64,000 nt of DNA from Pelagicoccus albus (GCF_014230145.1 NZ_JACHVC010000012.1:501001-565000), one strand, 5' to 3'; shown: positions 27,383 through 36,753, counted from the first letter of the stretch. Made by a program: numbers and translations. Notes: generated by a model not told the origin, from the letters alone.

Positions 27383-28633
27383 TTAAGCCTGGCTCAATTG
27401 AAGCTGACGGATCTTGCGAATGTTAACGTAGATCAATGCTGCTCCCACCAAGGCGAAAACGAACAGTCCGGCGAAAATCTGTAGCGTTTGTTCATAGCTA
27501 CCAGTCGTCTCGCGAACCTTTGCGGCGATCAAAGGCCCCACCAAACCGGCAGCTGCCCACGCTGTAAGCACGTTGCCTAAAATGGCTGAGAGCCGTTTTG
27601 TCCCAAACAAATCTCCGATAAAGGCAGGCGTCACCGCGAAGCCACCGCCGTAACAGGAAACAATGAGGCAGACGACCACTTGAAACATGATAACCCCAGT
27701 TGTCTTGGGCAGGATCAAGAAGGCGAATATCTGCAGCGTGAAAAAGACCACATAGGTCATCGTGCGCCCAATTAGATCGGAAATGGATGCCCAACCTATT
27801 CTGCCGAGCCCATTGAAAATCCCCATGAGACCCACCATCGTCGCGGCAGCCGCAGGCGTAAGACCCGCGATCTCTTGCGACATCGGCGAAGCCACAGAAA
27901 TCACCGCGATTCCACAGGTGATGTTGATAAAGAACATGCTCCAAAGCAGATAAAAACGCACTGTTCCCAAAGCTTCGAGCGAGGTAAGTTGAGCCAAGTC
28001 CTGTACCTGACGCGACTTGCCTGACTTGAGTGAGTCTTCGTAGCCATCAGGCAACCAGCCTTCTGGGGGCGGCTCCAGATACTGGGAAGCCAGCATCATC
28101 ACCACAAAATAACCAGCCGCTAAGACATAAAAGGTCTGAGGAATACCCAGTCGGGTTATGAATGCCTGTATCAGTAAGCTCGCGAGCAAGGCGCCAAAAC
28201 CAAAGCCCATGGTAGCAAGCCCAGTCGCCAAACCTCGACGGTCAGGAAACCACTTCACCAAGCTAGACACAGGGCAGATGTAACCGATTCCAAGTCCAAT
28301 TCCTCCGATAACTCCGTATCCAAGATAGAATACGTAGAGCTGTCCGATCTGGACTCCAAGCCCTGCCACAGCCAAGCCGAGCCCGTAAAACACAGCCGAA
28401 ATCATTCCACTTTTTCGCGGTCCAATTCTCTCCACCTTTGGGCCAAGAAAGGCCGCAGATAAGCCTAAAAACAAAATGGCTATACTGAAGGCCCATGCCG
28501 TTTGCGTAGGCTCCCAACCTTTGCTTTCCAGTAGTGGCTTTTTATATACACTGTAGGCGTATACAGCGCCGATCGAAAGATGCACGCATACCGTACAGGC
28601 GGCTATTAGCCAACGATTCTTAATCTTTTTCAT
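27383..28633 (-). CDS. OFA-family MFS transporter (oxalate/formate type)
   Basis: A 416-residue transporter with about 12 helices and the features of the oxalate/formate antiporter family: RWLIAACTVCVHLSIGAVYAYSV at the start (written here only in part), FLGPKVERIGPRKSG after helix 2, and GIGLGIGYICPVSSLVKWFPDRRGLATGLATMG. Placed after pflB and pflA on the same strand and before a terminator, it most likely moves formate, or exchanges formate with another organic acid, in fermenting cells. E. coli uses FocA for this; here FocA is replaced by an OFA protein. A strong hairpin lies between it and pflA. Confidence 0.87.
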   Translation of the reverse strand: MKKIKNRWLIAACTVCVHLSIGAVYAYSVYKKPLLESKGWEPTQTAWAFSIAILFLGLSAAFLGPKVERIGPRKSGMISAVFYGLGLAVAGLGVQIGQLYVFYLGYGVIGGIGLGIGYICPVSSLVKWFPDRRGLATGLATMGFGFGALLASLLIQAFITRLGIPQTFYVLAAGYFVVMMLASQYLEPPPEGWLPDGYEDSLKSGKSRQVQDLAQLTSLEALGTVRFYLLWSMFFINITCGIAVISVASPMSQEIAGLTPAAAATMVGLMGIFNGLGRIGWASISDLIGRTMTYVVFFTLQIFAFLILPKTTGVIMFQVVVCLIVSCYGGGFAVTPAFIGDLFGTKRLSAILGNVLTAWAAAGLVGPLIAAKVRETTGSYEQTLQIFAGLFVFALVGAALIYVNIRKIRQLQLSQA

Positions 28634-28646
28634 TTTCTGAAAACAG

Positions 28647-28688
28647 TCCCTTAAAAGGGAGGATCGCCTGGCATCTGCCAGGCGATCC
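28647..28688 (-). promoter_or_regulatory. Perfect hairpin between pflA and the transporter gene
   Basis: GGATCGCCTGGCA at 28661-28673 is followed, after two bases, by its perfect complement at 28676-28688. Directly next to it a second small hairpin, TCCCTT-AA-AAGGGA, spans 28647-28660. No long T run follows on the minus strand, so this looks more like an RNA-processing or mRNA-stability element, or a leaky terminator, inside the operon. Confidence 0.6.
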
Positions 28689-28691
28689 GTT

Positions 28692-29471
28692 CTAAATAGC
28701 CTTCACGCCGTGACGCGCGAAGATTGAGCGTGCCCTTTCGACCTCTTCAGGTTCGGGCTCAGATGTATCTGCCAAATGATAAGGCAAATCCATTTGCTTG
28801 TACTTGCTTTCTCCCATCTTGTGGAAAGGCAGGATCTCGACTTTTGCGACATTGCCGAGCTCGGATACGAACTCGGCCAATCCGTCGATATTCTCTTCTG
28901 CGTCGGTCAAACCCGGAACAAGGACGAAACGTATCCAAACATCGATACCCTTTGCGTCCAACCGCTTCGCGAACTCTAGAGTCGGACTCAAGGTCACTCC
29001 GGTCACTTTCTTGTAAGTGGTGGGATCGAAGCTCTTGATATCGAGCAAGACAAGATCCACGTTATCCAGCAAGCGATCGCTGGCGCGATGCCCCAAGAAG
29101 CCAGAAGTATCCAATGTCGTGTGCAGACCCTGTTCTTTTGCTCCACGGAATAAAGCATGCACAAACTCAGGCTGCATAAGCGGCTCGCCACCACTGATAG
29201 TAAGCCCTCCGCGTTTGATGAAGTTCTTGTACTTCACCACATCGGCAAGAACCTCACCTGCCGTCTTCTCGCTACCCGCAGGTCTTCCTTGGGCATCGGG
29301 ATTGTGGCAGTATTGGCATCTCAGTGGGCAGCCGGAGAGGAAGAGTACGTAACGAAGGCCTGGACCATCGACCGTACCACAGGTCTCCACAGAATGGATA
29401 TGCCCGATTGATTCGAGCATAACCTCTGTAGACACTTCCTCAATTGTCGGTTCAGCTAGGAAAGCTGTCAT
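28692..29471 (-). CDS. pflA: Pyruvate formate-lyase activating enzyme
   Basis: A 259-residue radical SAM enzyme. The CX3CX2C cluster motif is complete: Cys48, Cys52 and Cys55 in GCPLRCQYCHNPD; GLTISGGEPLMQ binds S-adenosylmethionine. It makes the glycyl radical on pyruvate formate-lyase and works only without oxygen. It lies 33 bases downstream of pflB, same strand, and GAGG about ten bases before the ATG is a fair ribosome binding site. E. coli PflA has 246 residues; the extra 15-20 residues here are at the N terminus. Confidence 0.95.
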   Translation of the reverse strand: MTAFLAEPTIEEVSTEVMLESIGHIHSVETCGTVDGPGLRYVLFLSGCPLRCQYCHNPDAQGRPAGSEKTAGEVLADVVKYKNFIKRGGLTISGGEPLMQPEFVHALFRGAKEQGLHTTLDTSGFLGHRASDRLLDNVDLVLLDIKSFDPTTYKKVTGVTLSPTLEFAKRLDAKGIDVWIRFVLVPGLTDAEENIDGLAEFVSELGNVAKVEILPFHKMGESKYKQMDLPYHLADTSEPEPEEVERARSIFARHGVKAI

Positions 29472-29504
29472 AGCGACATCCTCTATTGGAAGCTTAGCAG
29501 TTGA

Positions 29505-31787
29505 TCAAAGGATGTTGTGGAACGTCCGATTGATCACGTCTAGCTGCTGCTCGCGGGTAAGCTTGATAAAGTTAACCGCGTATCCAGAAACACGAACAGT
29601 AAGCTGTGGGTACTTCTCTGGGTGGTCCATGGCATCCATCAGTGTTTCCCTTTCGAAGACATTCACATTGATGTGGTGACCTTCTTCGGAGAAGTATCCA
29701 TCAAGTAGGTTACTTAGATTGGAAACCTGCTCGGACTGCGTCTTCCCAAGGGCCTTGGGCACCACCGAGAAGGTATAAGAGATACCGTCTTGCGAATGCT
29801 CGTATGGAAGCTTAGCCACTGAAGCCATGGAAGCAACCGCTCCCTTGGTGTCACGACCGTGCATTGGGTTCGCTCCTGGAGCGAATGGCTCACCCGCCTT
29901 ACGACCATCTGGAGTATTTCCAGTCTTCTTTCCGTATACGACATTAGAAGTGATCGTCAAAACAGACTGGGTCGGCAGGGAGTTACGATAGGTAGGCTGT
30001 TCGCGGACCTTGTCCATGAAAGTCTCAACCAATTTGTTAGCGATCGAATCAACGGCGTCATCGTTGTTTCCGTACTTTGGAAAATCGCCTTCGATTTCGT
30101 AGTCGACCGCCAAACCTTGTTCATTGCGGATAACCTTAACCTTGGCAAACTTCACAGCAGAGAACGAGTCGGCCGCCACAGAGAGACCAGCGATGCCGCA
30201 AGCCATCGTCCGTAAAACAACACGATCGTGCAGAGCCATCATGATGTTCTCAGCAGAGTACTTGTCGTGCATGTAGTGGATGATATTCAGAGCTTTGACA
30301 TAGGTCGCAGCCAACCAGTCCATCATCTTGTCGAAACGCTCGACCAGATCGTCGTATTCGAGGTAATCACCAGTGAATGCTTCGCTCGCCGGGGCAACCT
30401 GCTTTCCGCTCTTTTCGTCTACACCGCCATTGATTGCGTAGAGGATTGCCTTCGCCAAGTTGGCGCGAGCTCCAAAGAACTGCATTTGCTTGCCGATACG
30501 CATCGCGGATACACAACATGCGATTCCGTAGTCGTCACCCCAATACGGACGCATAAGATCGTCGTTCTCGTACTGGATGGAGCTTGTTTCGATCGAAACC
30601 TTGGAGCAGTAATCCTTGAAACCTTGAGGAAGGTTTTCAGACCAAAGTACGGTCAAGTTTGGCTCAGGAGCTGGGCCGAGGTTGTAAAGGGTTTGCAGGA
30701 CACGGAAGCTGCTCTTGGTTACCAAGGTGCGACCGTCTTCACCCATACCACCGATGCTTTCGGTTACCCATGTTGGGTCGCCTGAGAAGAGCTCATCGTA
30801 GTCTGTGGTGCGAATGAAACGGACAATACGCATCTTCATGACCAAATGGTCCATGATCTCTTGAGCTTCTTCTTCGTTAAGAACACCCTCTTCGAAGTCA
30901 CGCTCGAAGTAGATATCGAAGAAAGTCGCGGTACGTCCAAAAGACATGGCAGCGCCGTTTTGGTCCTTAACTGCGCCTAGGTATCCGAAGTAAGTCCACT
31001 GAACCGCTTCTCTAGCGTTTTGGGCAGGCTTGGAGATATCGAAGCCGTAAGCTTCTGCCATAGTCTTCAGATCCTTCAAAGCTTGGATCTGGTCTTGGAT
31101 CTCTTCGCGATCGCGTACCCACTCTTCGCTGAAGTCCTCGCTCTCCATAGCCTTGAATGCCATCATCTTGTCGGCGATGAGACGATCCACTCCGTAGAGC
31201 GCGACGCGACGGTAGTCGCCGATGATACGGCCACGACCGTATCCGTCAGGGAGGCCAGTTACGATACCCGCGCTGCGCGCTTTGCGGATATCTTCGGTGT
31301 AGCAGGCAAACACACCGTCGTTGTGCGTTTTGCGGTGCTTCTTGAAAATATCTAGAGTCTCGGGATCCATATCCCGGCCGTGAGCTTGCAGAGCCTTTTG
31401 GGCGATGCGGTAACCTCCATAAGGAAGCATAGCACGCTTGAGTGGCTTATCAGTCTGCACACCAACGACTTGCTCCAAGTCCTTATTGATGTAGCCGGCT
31501 CCGTGAGAAGCGACTGTTCCAACCACCTTGGTATCAGCGTCGAGTACTCCACCTGCGGCACGCTCTTGCTCGAGAAGAACCTTCAGCTCATTCCAAAGCT
31601 GTTCTGTACGAGAACTTGGACCCGTCAGAAACGAGTAATCCTCGAGGTATGGCTTGTAGTTGCTCTGGATAAATCCACGAACATCGATCTCGGCTTGCCA
31701 ATCGCCTGGCTGGAATCCTCTCCAAGGATGGAGGCTGGATGCGTCAGCGTTTTCGGTACTAGGTTCACGTTTTTCAATGATAGGCAC
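29505..31787 (-). CDS. pflB: Pyruvate formate-lyase (formate C-acetyltransferase)
   Basis: A 760-residue glycyl-radical enzyme, the same length as E. coli PflB. The catalytic Cys pair is Cys424-Cys425 in GIACCVSAM and the radical Gly is Gly735 in RVSGYAVNF near the C terminus. It converts pyruvate and CoA to acetyl-CoA and formate in anaerobic metabolism. The start is a GTG at 31787, supported by a good ribosome binding site, AGGAGA, 12 bases before it. The order pflB-pflA-OFA transporter on one strand, ending in a terminator, makes a fermentation operon. Confidence 0.96.
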   Translation of the reverse strand: MPIIEKREPSTENADASSLHPWRGFQPGDWQAEIDVRGFIQSNYKPYLEDYSFLTGPSSRTEQLWNELKVLLEQERAAGGVLDADTKVVGTVASHGAGYINKDLEQVVGVQTDKPLKRAMLPYGGYRIAQKALQAHGRDMDPETLDIFKKHRKTHNDGVFACYTEDIRKARSAGIVTGLPDGYGRGRIIGDYRRVALYGVDRLIADKMMAFKAMESEDFSEEWVRDREEIQDQIQALKDLKTMAEAYGFDISKPAQNAREAVQWTYFGYLGAVKDQNGAAMSFGRTATFFDIYFERDFEEGVLNEEEAQEIMDHLVMKMRIVRFIRTTDYDELFSGDPTWVTESIGGMGEDGRTLVTKSSFRVLQTLYNLGPAPEPNLTVLWSENLPQGFKDYCSKVSIETSSIQYENDDLMRPYWGDDYGIACCVSAMRIGKQMQFFGARANLAKAILYAINGGVDEKSGKQVAPASEAFTGDYLEYDDLVERFDKMMDWLAATYVKALNIIHYMHDKYSAENIMMALHDRVVLRTMACGIAGLSVAADSFSAVKFAKVKVIRNEQGLAVDYEIEGDFPKYGNNDDAVDSIANKLVETFMDKVREQPTYRNSLPTQSVLTITSNVVYGKKTGNTPDGRKAGEPFAPGANPMHGRDTKGAVASMASVAKLPYEHSQDGISYTFSVVPKALGKTQSEQVSNLSNLLDGYFSEEGHHINVNVFERETLMDAMDHPEKYPQLTVRVSGYAVNFIKLTREQQLDVINRTFHNIL

Positions 31788-31897
31788 TGCTATTTTTATC
31801 TCCTGATGCGAAACGACGCCCTAGTAGGAACGTCGTCTGTTAAACATTAGATTTGTTTATACGGTAAGGGTCTCAAAAATCGCAGAAATTATCGAGG

Positions 31898-31919
31898 AAA
31901 TACTTACCTTTAGGTATTT
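31898..31919 (-). promoter_or_regulatory. Possible operator upstream of pflB
   Basis: AAATAC at 31898-31903 and GTATTT at 31914-31919 form an inverted repeat about 115 bases before the pflB start. An oxygen- or redox-responsive regulator would be expected here, but the sequence is not a consensus FNR box (TTGAT-N4-ATCAA). Confidence 0.3.
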
Positions 31920-31958
31920 AATAAAATCCGATAATCATCATCAGCGCATCAGCTTATC

Positions 31959-31985
31959 AAAAACGCCCTAAACAGGGGCGTTTTT
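31959..31985. terminator. Terminator overlapping the DUF3817 stop codon, active in both directions
   Basis: AAAACGCCC and GGGCGTTTT form a stem around a short loop, with A and T tracts on both sides. It includes the stop codon of the DUF3817 gene and separates that gene from the pflB promoter region. Confidence 0.75.
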
Positions 31986-32270
31986 GTCCTTCAGCGATCG
32001 TTCCACCCAAAAAGGAGCTAGAGGAACAAGAGATGCCAAAAAGTATATGGCTACTCGGGAGGGTTTCCAGCGGAGCTTAAACCAGTTCAAGGCGAGCAAC
32101 CCCGCATAGAGCATAAACAGAAGTCCGTGGGCCCAACCCACATAGGTTACCGGCTCCGGCATCCCAGCTCCATACTTGAGAGGCATTGCGATACCAAACA
32201 ACACCACGGTCGAAACACCCTCCCAAAAGGCGATTCGGCGAAACCAAATAAGGCAGGAATTCATATTCAT
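31968..32270 (-). CDS. DUF3817 integral membrane protein
   Basis: A 100-residue membrane protein with the DUF3817 signature: FRRIAFWEGVSTVVLFGIA, MPLKYGAGMPEPVTYVGWAHGLLFM (in two adjoining parts) and LASLVPLAPFWVERSL. Three helices are visible. The function is unknown; members are common next to housekeeping genes. The ATG at 32270 is chosen over a TTG at 32282. It is 63 bases downstream of a chemoreceptor gene on the same strand. Confidence 0.83.
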   Translation of the reverse strand: MNMNSCLIWFRRIAFWEGVSTVVLFGIAMPLKYGAGMPEPVTYVGWAHGLLFMLYAGLLALNWFKLRWKPSRVAIYFLASLVPLAPFWVERSLKDKNAPV

Positions 32271-32333
32271 CGGCACCACCAAAAGATCTGCCTGCGGAGA
32301 AGCAAGCCCATCAGAAAAACCGGCAAATGGCCG

Positions 32334-33404
32334 CTAAGTCCGATTCGCCTGGATTTCCAACTCTTTGCCCATCAGACGTTGCAAATCAGCCACTGCCGAA
32401 AGCACGCTATCCGCCTCTGTTCGCAATCCCTGAGTAGCCCGAGCGCTTCTTCCAGACGCTTGAGCATTCATCTGCGTGACGCCATCGATCTGACTGATCG
32501 CTTCCCTTAGCCTGCCGATTCCAGCATCCTGTTCGCAACTAGCTCCCGCCACCTTTGCCGCCAGCAGGTCTACTTCTCGGTTTATCTCTACTATAGAATT
32601 GAGACTGCCGCGCACCTTTTTCACGAGCTCAACCCCTTGGCCTGTTCTAGTAATAGCGTTTTCAATTTTTCGCGTGGTCTCGCTCGCCGCCGAACTGCTG
32701 CGTTGGGCCAAAGACCTAACTTCATCTGCTACAACAGCGAATCCCGAACCAAACTCCCCTGCTCTGGCCGCTTCGACCGCAGCGTTTAGTGCTAGGATAT
32801 TAGTCTGAAATGCAATTTCGTCGATCGTCTTGATGATCTCCGCGACTTCATCGCTGCTAGACTGAATCGCGAGAATCGACTCGATCATGCTTTCCATATC
32901 TCGAGCCCCAATCTCCGCGGCTTCCCGAGCTTTACCGCTCAAATCGTTGGCTCGATCCGCATGGTTCGCGTTATCTCGAACTGCGCCCGCCATCACCTCC
33001 AAAGACTCCAAAGTCTGCCTCAAACTGCTAGACTGACTGCTAGATCCACTTTCTAGATTCGAACTGACTTCCGCCACATGTTGGGCATCGGACATCACTT
33101 TTTCGGAACTTACCTGTAGTTTGGAAACGATGCCAGAAAGTGTACGAGTAAAGATCTGCCTTACCCAGATCATGGCCGCTAAGGAAACCACAGTACCGAT
33201 AGCTCCAATGATCAAAACCTGCCGAATAGAACTAAATACGTGGGACTGAACGACCCCATCTTCGGGTGGTTCAGACAACCAAGACTGAGCATCCTGACCG
33301 AACTGCCAGATGAGCAAAATCGAACTTAAGGCCAAAACGCCAGCCGATGACATGACGACTGAAAAACCGATTAGGACTTTCTGGTGAGGGGGTATTTGAA
33401 ACAT
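32334..33404 (-). CDS. Methyl-accepting chemotaxis protein with minimal periplasmic part
   Basis: A 356-residue chemoreceptor with two membrane helices (about residues 10-32 and 58-80) separated by only about 25 residues, so it has hardly any ligand domain. The cytoplasmic part carries the tip [40 protein letters not shown] (in pieces) typical of MCPs. It ends in LEIQANRT and lacks the LWN tail seen in the other two receptors. It may sense membrane or cytoplasmic state, or depend on a partner. The ATG at 33404 is preferred; a GTG at 33446 would add 14 residues. Confidence 0.87.
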   Translation of the reverse strand: MFQIPPHQKVLIGFSVVMSSAGVLALSSILLIWQFGQDAQSWLSEPPEDGVVQSHVFSSIRQVLIIGAIGTVVSLAAMIWVRQIFTRTLSGIVSKLQVSSEKVMSDAQHVAEVSSNLESGSSSQSSSLRQTLESLEVMAGAVRDNANHADRANDLSGKAREAAEIGARDMESMIESILAIQSSSDEVAEIIKTIDEIAFQTNILALNAAVEAARAGEFGSGFAVVADEVRSLAQRSSSAASETTRKIENAITRTGQGVELVKKVRGSLNSIVEINREVDLLAAKVAGASCEQDAGIGRLREAISQIDGVTQMNAQASGRSARATQGLRTEADSVLSAVADLQRLMGKELEIQANRT

Positions 33405-33577
33405 CGATAGCAAGAATTGATCGAGCCGGCAAAGGGGTACTAGCACCTACTGCCGAGCCAGGTTTCTTGAGTATCGGACCCTAGCTTCAACAACTTGAAA
33501 CAAGGGCCATAGCTTTAACCTTTGTTTACTGGAGCATCTCGGCCCCTCCCCCCCTCTATCTGGGTGGACCGTTAAAG

Positions 33578-33940
33578 CTAGTTCCGCAAACTTAGCGCCT
33601 TCTGGTAGGAACCAATATTGTGGGCATTCGCATAGCCTGCCTGCTTAAGCTGGCTAACCGCAGAGGCTGACCGCATGCCGCTGGCGCAATGGCAAAGCAA
33701 CACTGTCTTCTTATCGGGAAAACGCTTTGAGACTCGAGCCACAACTTCGTTGAGGGGGAAATTCAAGGCCCCGGGGACCGAGCCGGACATATACTCCTGC
33801 TGAGTGCGAACATCGATGATCACGGCCCCCTTTTCCAAAGCGGCCTTAGCCTCTTCTGAATTCATCTGCCCTCTTTGCTTGAGAACGTAGAAAATGACAG
33901 CCGCGAGTATAAGCAGCCCAAAGAACACGTAGTTATTCAT
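33578..33940 (-). CDS. Membrane-anchored rhodanese-like protein
   Basis: A 120-residue protein with one N-terminal membrane helix (about residues 4-20) and a rhodanese domain. The active-site loop is HCASGMRS with Cys85, and VIIDVRTQQEYMSGSVPGAL is the usual domain start. Such proteins handle sulfane sulfur or act as thiol carriers. It lies three bases after the cupin gene, so the two are translationally coupled. Confidence 0.88.
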   Translation of the reverse strand: MNNYVFFGLLILAAVIFYVLKQRGQMNSEEAKAALEKGAVIIDVRTQQEYMSGSVPGALNFPLNEVVARVSKRFPDKKTVLLCHCASGMRSASAVSQLKQAGYANAHNIGSYQKALSLRN

Positions 33941-33943
33941 TAC

Positions 33944-34324
33944 CTAACAACCCGTGTCGACCAACTCAATGCGGTCATCTTTGTTGGGAACGATGCAGAG
34001 GAACTCAAACCCGGTCTGAGCATCCGCCTTGTACCAGTGAGGCACTCCCGCCGGGATGAATACCACGTCCCCTTCACGGACTGAGAATACCTTCTCGCCA
34101 ATACCCACCTCAGCTCCGCCCTTGAGAATGTATTGCTCGTGTTCAACCGTGTTCGTGTGAGCCGGCATTCCGCCCCCGGGCTCCATCACGAATTTACGCA
34201 GAGCGAAATTCGGAGCATCGGTCGGACCGATCAAAACGGAGCGACTGGTTCCTTCGCCTGCCGCGACAACCTCGAGCGGAAACGAAGTGGATTTCTCGAC
34301 GATAACCTTATTGGAACTGTCCAT
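33944..34324 (-). CDS. Cupin-domain protein
   Basis: A 126-residue single-domain cupin. Motif 1 reads PAHTNTVEHEQYILKGGAEV and motif 2 reads GDVVFIPAGVPHWYKA, which supply His and Glu ligands for a metal ion. It could be a small dioxygenase, isomerase or sensor; nothing in the sequence decides this. The ATG at 34324 is used, giving MDSSNKVIV. The gene is coupled to the rhodanese gene behind it, and an 11-base-pair hairpin lies only seven bases upstream of its start. Confidence 0.85.
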   Translation of the reverse strand: MDSSNKVIVEKSTSFPLEVVAAGEGTSRSVLIGPTDAPNFALRKFVMEPGGGMPAHTNTVEHEQYILKGGAEVGIGEKVFSVREGDVVFIPAGVPHWYKADAQTGFEFLCIVPNKDDRIELVDTGC

Positions 34325-34330
34325 ATGCAA

Positions 34331-34371
34331 AAAATGAATGGCTAGGCCAGCACGGCACAACCATTCATTTT
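34331..34371 (-). promoter_or_regulatory. Perfect 11-base inverted repeat at the cupin start
   Basis: AAAATGAATGG (34331-34341) and CCATTCATTTT (34361-34371) are exact complements around a 19-base loop. On the minus strand the second arm runs into a T tract and ends seven bases from the cupin ATG. It could be a terminator for the upstream receptor, or a translational control hairpin or operator for the cupin-rhodanese pair. Confidence 0.6.
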
Positions 34372-34386
34372 GTACGAGAATAAAGA

Positions 34387-34402
34387 CGCTTCGATTGAAG
34401 CG
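34387..34402 (-). terminator. Short hairpin after the chemoreceptor gene
   Basis: CGCTTC and GAAGCG pair around GATT; on the minus strand TCTTTATTC follows. It is a weak terminator candidate for the receptor gene that ends at 34421. Confidence 0.45.
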
Positions 34403-34420
34403 AAACTGACTTAACCTAAG

Positions 34421-35848
34421 CTAGTTCCAAAGCACCAAGTCGTCTTGGTTTTCCTTTTCGCGATTCGACTCGAATTCGTCCTTCTCCGGAGCTGGGCTTA
34501 CACTAGCGACCGAAGCAGTCGAACCCGAGGAGCGATTCACCTTCTTGAAAGAACCTTGACCCAAAATCGCCTCGATCTGATCCAAGGCGCCAAGCAATCG
34601 ATCCGCGAGGGAACTCAATTCGTTAGAGTCCGATTCCGTACGCTCTGCGTTGGAAGCCGCGAACTGAGTCACCTTGTCGATTTCTACAACCGCCTGAGAA
34701 ATCTGATGAATTCCAGTGCTCTGTTGAGAGGAGGATTCCGCGATGTCTGCAACCAAGCGGTCAACATCCTTTGTGATAGTGAAGATATCATTGAGCTGCT
34801 TGGACACGCTCGCGCTGATCTCGCTGCCGCGGCGGCTTCTGCTAATGGCATCTTGCACCTGTTGAGCCGTTTCATGAGCGGCGCGAGCGCTACGCTGAGC
34901 TAAGCTGCGAACCTCGTCCGCAACTACCGCGAAACCTGCTCCAGCCTCTCCAGCGCGAGCCGCTTCGACTGCCGCATTCAAGGCCAGTATATTTGTCTGG
35001 AATGCAATCTCGTCGATTGTCTTTAGAATATTAGCGATACTGTCGCTGGAGTTGCGGATGTCCTCCATGGCTTCGCTCATGACCTCAACTTCCTTAGCCC
35101 CTTTCTCTGCAATTCCTCGTGCTTCACTGGCGTGTTGCTTCGCTTCTTGCGCATTTCCGGCGTTAGCTTTCGTCGCAGCAGCTAATTCCTCAAGAGAAGC
35201 GCTCGTCTCCTCGACGGAAGCAGCCTGACGGCTGGCGCCATCTGCCAAATCCCTCGCAGACGTGCTCAGTTGCTGAGTCTGACCACTAACGGAGCTAGCA
35301 ATATCCTGGAGTTGCTCAGCAATGATACCCTGAGCCCTTACAAAATTGCGGTAGCGGGCGGCGATATAAAAAGCTGGAACACCAGTCACGATCACGAAGG
35401 TTGCGTGAACCACTACAATTCCGAAGCCCGCATCGTAATTGAAGATGCTGGCTGGAAGCAGAAAGAAAAAGAGGACGTGGTGGACTGCGGTAGTCGTCGC
35501 CCCAGCCAAAATTGAGGATCGAGAACCCAAGCCAATCAAGGCGGCTAGCGCGGCGAAAATGTGGAAGTGCATCTCGATCATTCCCCGACTCAAATGAATA
35601 AGCAGGGCCGACATGGAAGTAGCGGCGATACCGATGGCAATCGGGACAAGCAAAGATCGCGGAGCAGCGAGAAAAATAGCAATAGGACCGGCCGCGATTA
35701 GCAGACCCAGACCAACAGCCACCAGAAGCCCCATCTCAAAATAGAGGCTTACTCCCGCCAATACTGGCACGTGAAGCAGAAGGATCCCCAAAGCCAGCTT
35801 GTGAGTGCGGCGGTCGAAATCGACTTCGAAATGTGTATCAGAATTCAT
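34421..35848 (-). CDS. Chemoreceptor with polytopic, His-containing membrane domain
   Basis: A 475-residue MCP. Instead of a periplasmic ligand domain, the first 170 residues hold about six membrane helices, with conserved-looking histidines in [14 protein letters not shown] and [12 protein letters not shown]. This type of multi-helix sensor is known from MCPs and GGDEF proteins, where a buried cofactor or ligand is suspected; I cannot name it further. The cytoplasmic part has the tip [24 protein letters not shown]. The last residues are DLVLWN, as in the Cache receptor at 24385-25926. The gene begins three bases after the thioredoxin-like gene, so the two are coupled. Confidence 0.88.
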   Translation of the reverse strand: MNSDTHFEVDFDRRTHKLALGILLLHVPVLAGVSLYFEMGLLVAVGLGLLIAAGPIAIFLAAPRSLLVPIAIGIAATSMSALLIHLSRGMIEMHFHIFAALAALIGLGSRSSILAGATTTAVHHVLFFFLLPASIFNYDAGFGIVVVHATFVIVTGVPAFYIAARYRNFVRAQGIIAEQLQDIASSVSGQTQQLSTSARDLADGASRQAASVEETSASLEELAAATKANAGNAQEAKQHASEARGIAEKGAKEVEVMSEAMEDIRNSSDSIANILKTIDEIAFQTNILALNAAVEAARAGEAGAGFAVVADEVRSLAQRSARAAHETAQQVQDAISRSRRGSEISASVSKQLNDIFTITKDVDRLVADIAESSSQQSTGIHQISQAVVEIDKVTQFAASNAERTESDSNELSSLADRLLGALDQIEAILGQGSFKKVNRSSGSTASVASVSPAPEKDEFESNREKENQDDLVLWN

Positions 35849-35851
35849 TAT

Positions 35852-36493
35852 TTAGTTCCGTATTGCGTATTTTAGGCCGAGCGGATCGAGCACCGCCTTA
35901 AGTCTGTCAGAGGTAGCGCACCCGTACACGGGGCGGTTCACAACGATGCCGCCGCCTTGCAGCCTCGATAAAGTTTTCAGGTCCAGGAATCCGCCTGTCG
36001 CGCGGAATGCGTTGTCGAAATATGCGCCGCTGTAGGAGGGCTTAGCTCCTCCTTCGACGACCTGGAAGAAGGGCACTCCCTCCGATCCGAAACGGGAGCA
36101 AAAACCCTCCGAGTCTGCGGTGGATACTAGAAATCCGAGCTCGCGCAGCTTTTCCACCGATTCGTCGGTGGCATCTAAGAGTATGACCTCTTCGCGAACT
36201 CCAGAATTCGCTCCGCGTTCGAGAAGGTAGTCGAGCACGCTGCGCGAACAGGGACATTCCTCCGCAAGCACGTGGACTAGCCCCCAGTCCTCGGAATCTC
36301 CTTCCACAAACGAGGAGACCGAATCGGTCGCCACGGGCAATACCGCCATGTGCCCAGCTGAGAAAAGGCAAAGAGGAACCGAGATAGTAACCGCCCACAC
36401 GAGTGCACAAACAGTCACGAAGCCTTTACCTCGTTTCTTTCGGCAAGGCTTACTCAGATTTGCCTGCATTCGATGCGACTCGTCATAACTCAT
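35852..36493 (-). CDS. Membrane-anchored thioredoxin-like protein with CPC motif
   Basis: A 213-residue protein with one membrane helix (about residues 25-45) and a probable periplasmic thioredoxin-like domain. VHVLAEECPCSRSVLDYLLERG holds Cys80-Pro-Cys82, a CxC rather than CxxC motif, and GVPFFQVVEGG supplies the cis-Pro loop. A further Cys pair occurs in EGFCSRF and VYGCATSD. CxC thiol proteins can act in disulfide exchange or metal binding. A start at GTG 36547 would add 18 residues; I use ATG 36493. It is three bases upstream of a polytopic chemoreceptor, suggesting a sensory link. Confidence 0.7.
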   Translation of the reverse strand: MSYDESHRMQANLSKPCRKKRGKGFVTVCALVWAVTISVPLCLFSAGHMAVLPVATDSVSSFVEGDSEDWGLVHVLAEECPCSRSVLDYLLERGANSGVREEVILLDATDESVEKLRELGFLVSTADSEGFCSRFGSEGVPFFQVVEGGAKPSYSGAYFDNAFRATGGFLDLKTLSRLQGGGIVVNRPVYGCATSDRLKAVLDPLGLKYAIRN

Positions 36494-36753
36494 GAATGTT
36501 GAAGTTTCGACCAATTCAATGGGGACTTTACCTTGGGAAAGTTTCACTTACCCCAATTTTACGAGATAAAGACATAAAGGTCGACTTTAAGTAGTAACAC
36601 GAAAAATAGCCCGCAGGGCATAGTGCTCTTATGCCCATCATAAGCCTTCCACTGCCTCCACGCAAATCGGGATGGTGGAAAAGATCTGCTAAAAAGCGGC
36701 CTAAGAATAAGCTTCCGCTTGCAACAATTCATCTCCAGAGGGTCTAAGCTACT

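Noticed and set aside
30228-30785. A 185-codon open frame antisense to pflB
   Set aside because: pflB on the other strand is a full-length, strongly conserved enzyme; the antisense translation has no family features.
31788-31958. FNR box upstream of pflB
   Set aside because: No TTGAT-N4-ATCAA-like site could be found; only a weaker AAATAC/GTATTT repeat was recorded instead.
36616-36636. GGGCATA/TATGCCC hairpin upstream of the TPR gene as a terminator
   Set aside because: There is no T tract after it and no gene ending just before it, so a terminator call is not supported.
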